DNA of 60,286 nucleotides, from assembly GCF_001724715.1 (NCBI RefSeq), contig NZ_MEFG01000021.1, positions 1-60,286 of the forward strand. The letters are read 5' to 3'. Source of the stretch: Sphingomonas sp. SCN 67-18 (GTDB lineage Bacteria > Pseudomonadota > Alphaproteobacteria > Sphingomonadales > Sphingomonadaceae). The notes under the pieces are model-generated. The model made no database searches, was not told the DNA's origin, and saw nothing but the letters and a program-made list of their open reading frames with translations. Every line of letters starts with the position of its first letter. Position 1 is the first letter of the stretch. Of this stretch, positions 60,075 through 60,286 are shown piece after piece. Made by a program: the position numbers and the translations under genes.

Positions 60075-60286
60075 CGGATGCTAACCGGCGGCCGTGCGCG
60101 CCCGCGTGGTGGCACCACGGGAATGTGCAGGAGGACATCGCAGCGTGCCGCAATCGCGCTGAGCGCCGGGGGAGGAAATACAGTGGTGCCCCGTGCAGGA
60201 TAAACATAACGAATATGTGTCGCCGTTTGCACTACCTTAGAGCGGGCGGACGCCGCCGACGCCAGCCTGGCGCCGTCTCCCACAGC

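Larger units (their letters stand above)
59866..60286. other. Gene-free right end of the window
   Basis: About 420 bp without a convincing coding region; short reading frames lack RBS and protein-like composition. It contains a perfect AT-rich palindrome and a strong terminator, listed separately. Confidence 0.5.

Overview
The window is high-GC DNA from an alphaproteobacterium, most likely a sphingomonad (Sphingomonadales). This is judged from gene families and architecture: a PopZ/DUF2497 protein, HemB with metal ligands unlike the zinc type, class II DAHP synthase, a TolC/Pcm pair, a TonB-receptor remnant, and a two-partner-secretion cluster carrying CHAT and CHASE2-cyclase genes. The species cannot be fixed from sequence reading alone.

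Layout. 1-1.5 kb is lower-GC accessory DNA (a wHTH+HEPN protein, a small membrane peptide) lying against the 3' end of tRNA-Arg(ACG). 1.7-12.5 kb is mostly housekeeping: lipoprotein, gamma-carbonic anhydrase, a fused MFS/spermidine-synthase-like protein, hemB, a diacylglycerol-kinase-like protein, valS, popZ, a TolC-family protein, pcm. tRNA-Cys and an Asp/Glu racemase follow. 13.7-27.6 kb is a five-gene run: a TPR-CHAT protease-like protein, a CHASE2 adenylate/guanylate cyclase, a small exported protein, a TpsB transporter and a 2,006-residue Gly-rich TpsA exoprotein. 27.7-33.3 kb holds cysS, a 2-hydroxyacid dehydrogenase, an acetolactate-synthase-like enzyme and an aldehyde dehydrogenase.

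The most striking region is 33.4-50.7 kb, a putative transmembrane and outer-membrane electron-transfer locus. One operon (+) encodes a pentaheme cytochrome, a tandem GlcG/HbpS lipoprotein, an outer-membrane beta-barrel and a decaheme cytochrome with a C-terminal LVIVD propeller. The facing operon (-) encodes a FAD / 2x cNMP-binding / 4x[4Fe-4S] fusion, a five-helix diheme b-type membrane protein and an FHA-TM-decaheme fusion. Flanking genes add a Popeye-like cNMP-type sensor, a class III (cNMP-type) phosphodiesterase and a CcmI/NrfG-like TPR protein. In total 25 c-heme motifs are visible. My inference is a cNMP-responsive conduit linking the cytosolic NAD(P)/FAD pool to the cell surface; direction and substrate are unknown.

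50.9-57 kb: class II DAHP synthase and tRNA-Glu(CTC), followed by a 4.5-kb genomic island bounded by a 21-bp direct repeat of the tRNA 3' end. The island carries a vapBC pair, an AlpA regulator, an ImmA/IrrE-macro fusion, a P-loop/DUF3644-like/ImmA chimera and a decayed XRE fragment, but no integrase. 57.1-60.3 kb: a Cds1-like cysteine desulfhydrase, a cyclophilin, an FMN reductase, a TonB-receptor remnant, a perfect palindrome and a strong terminator.
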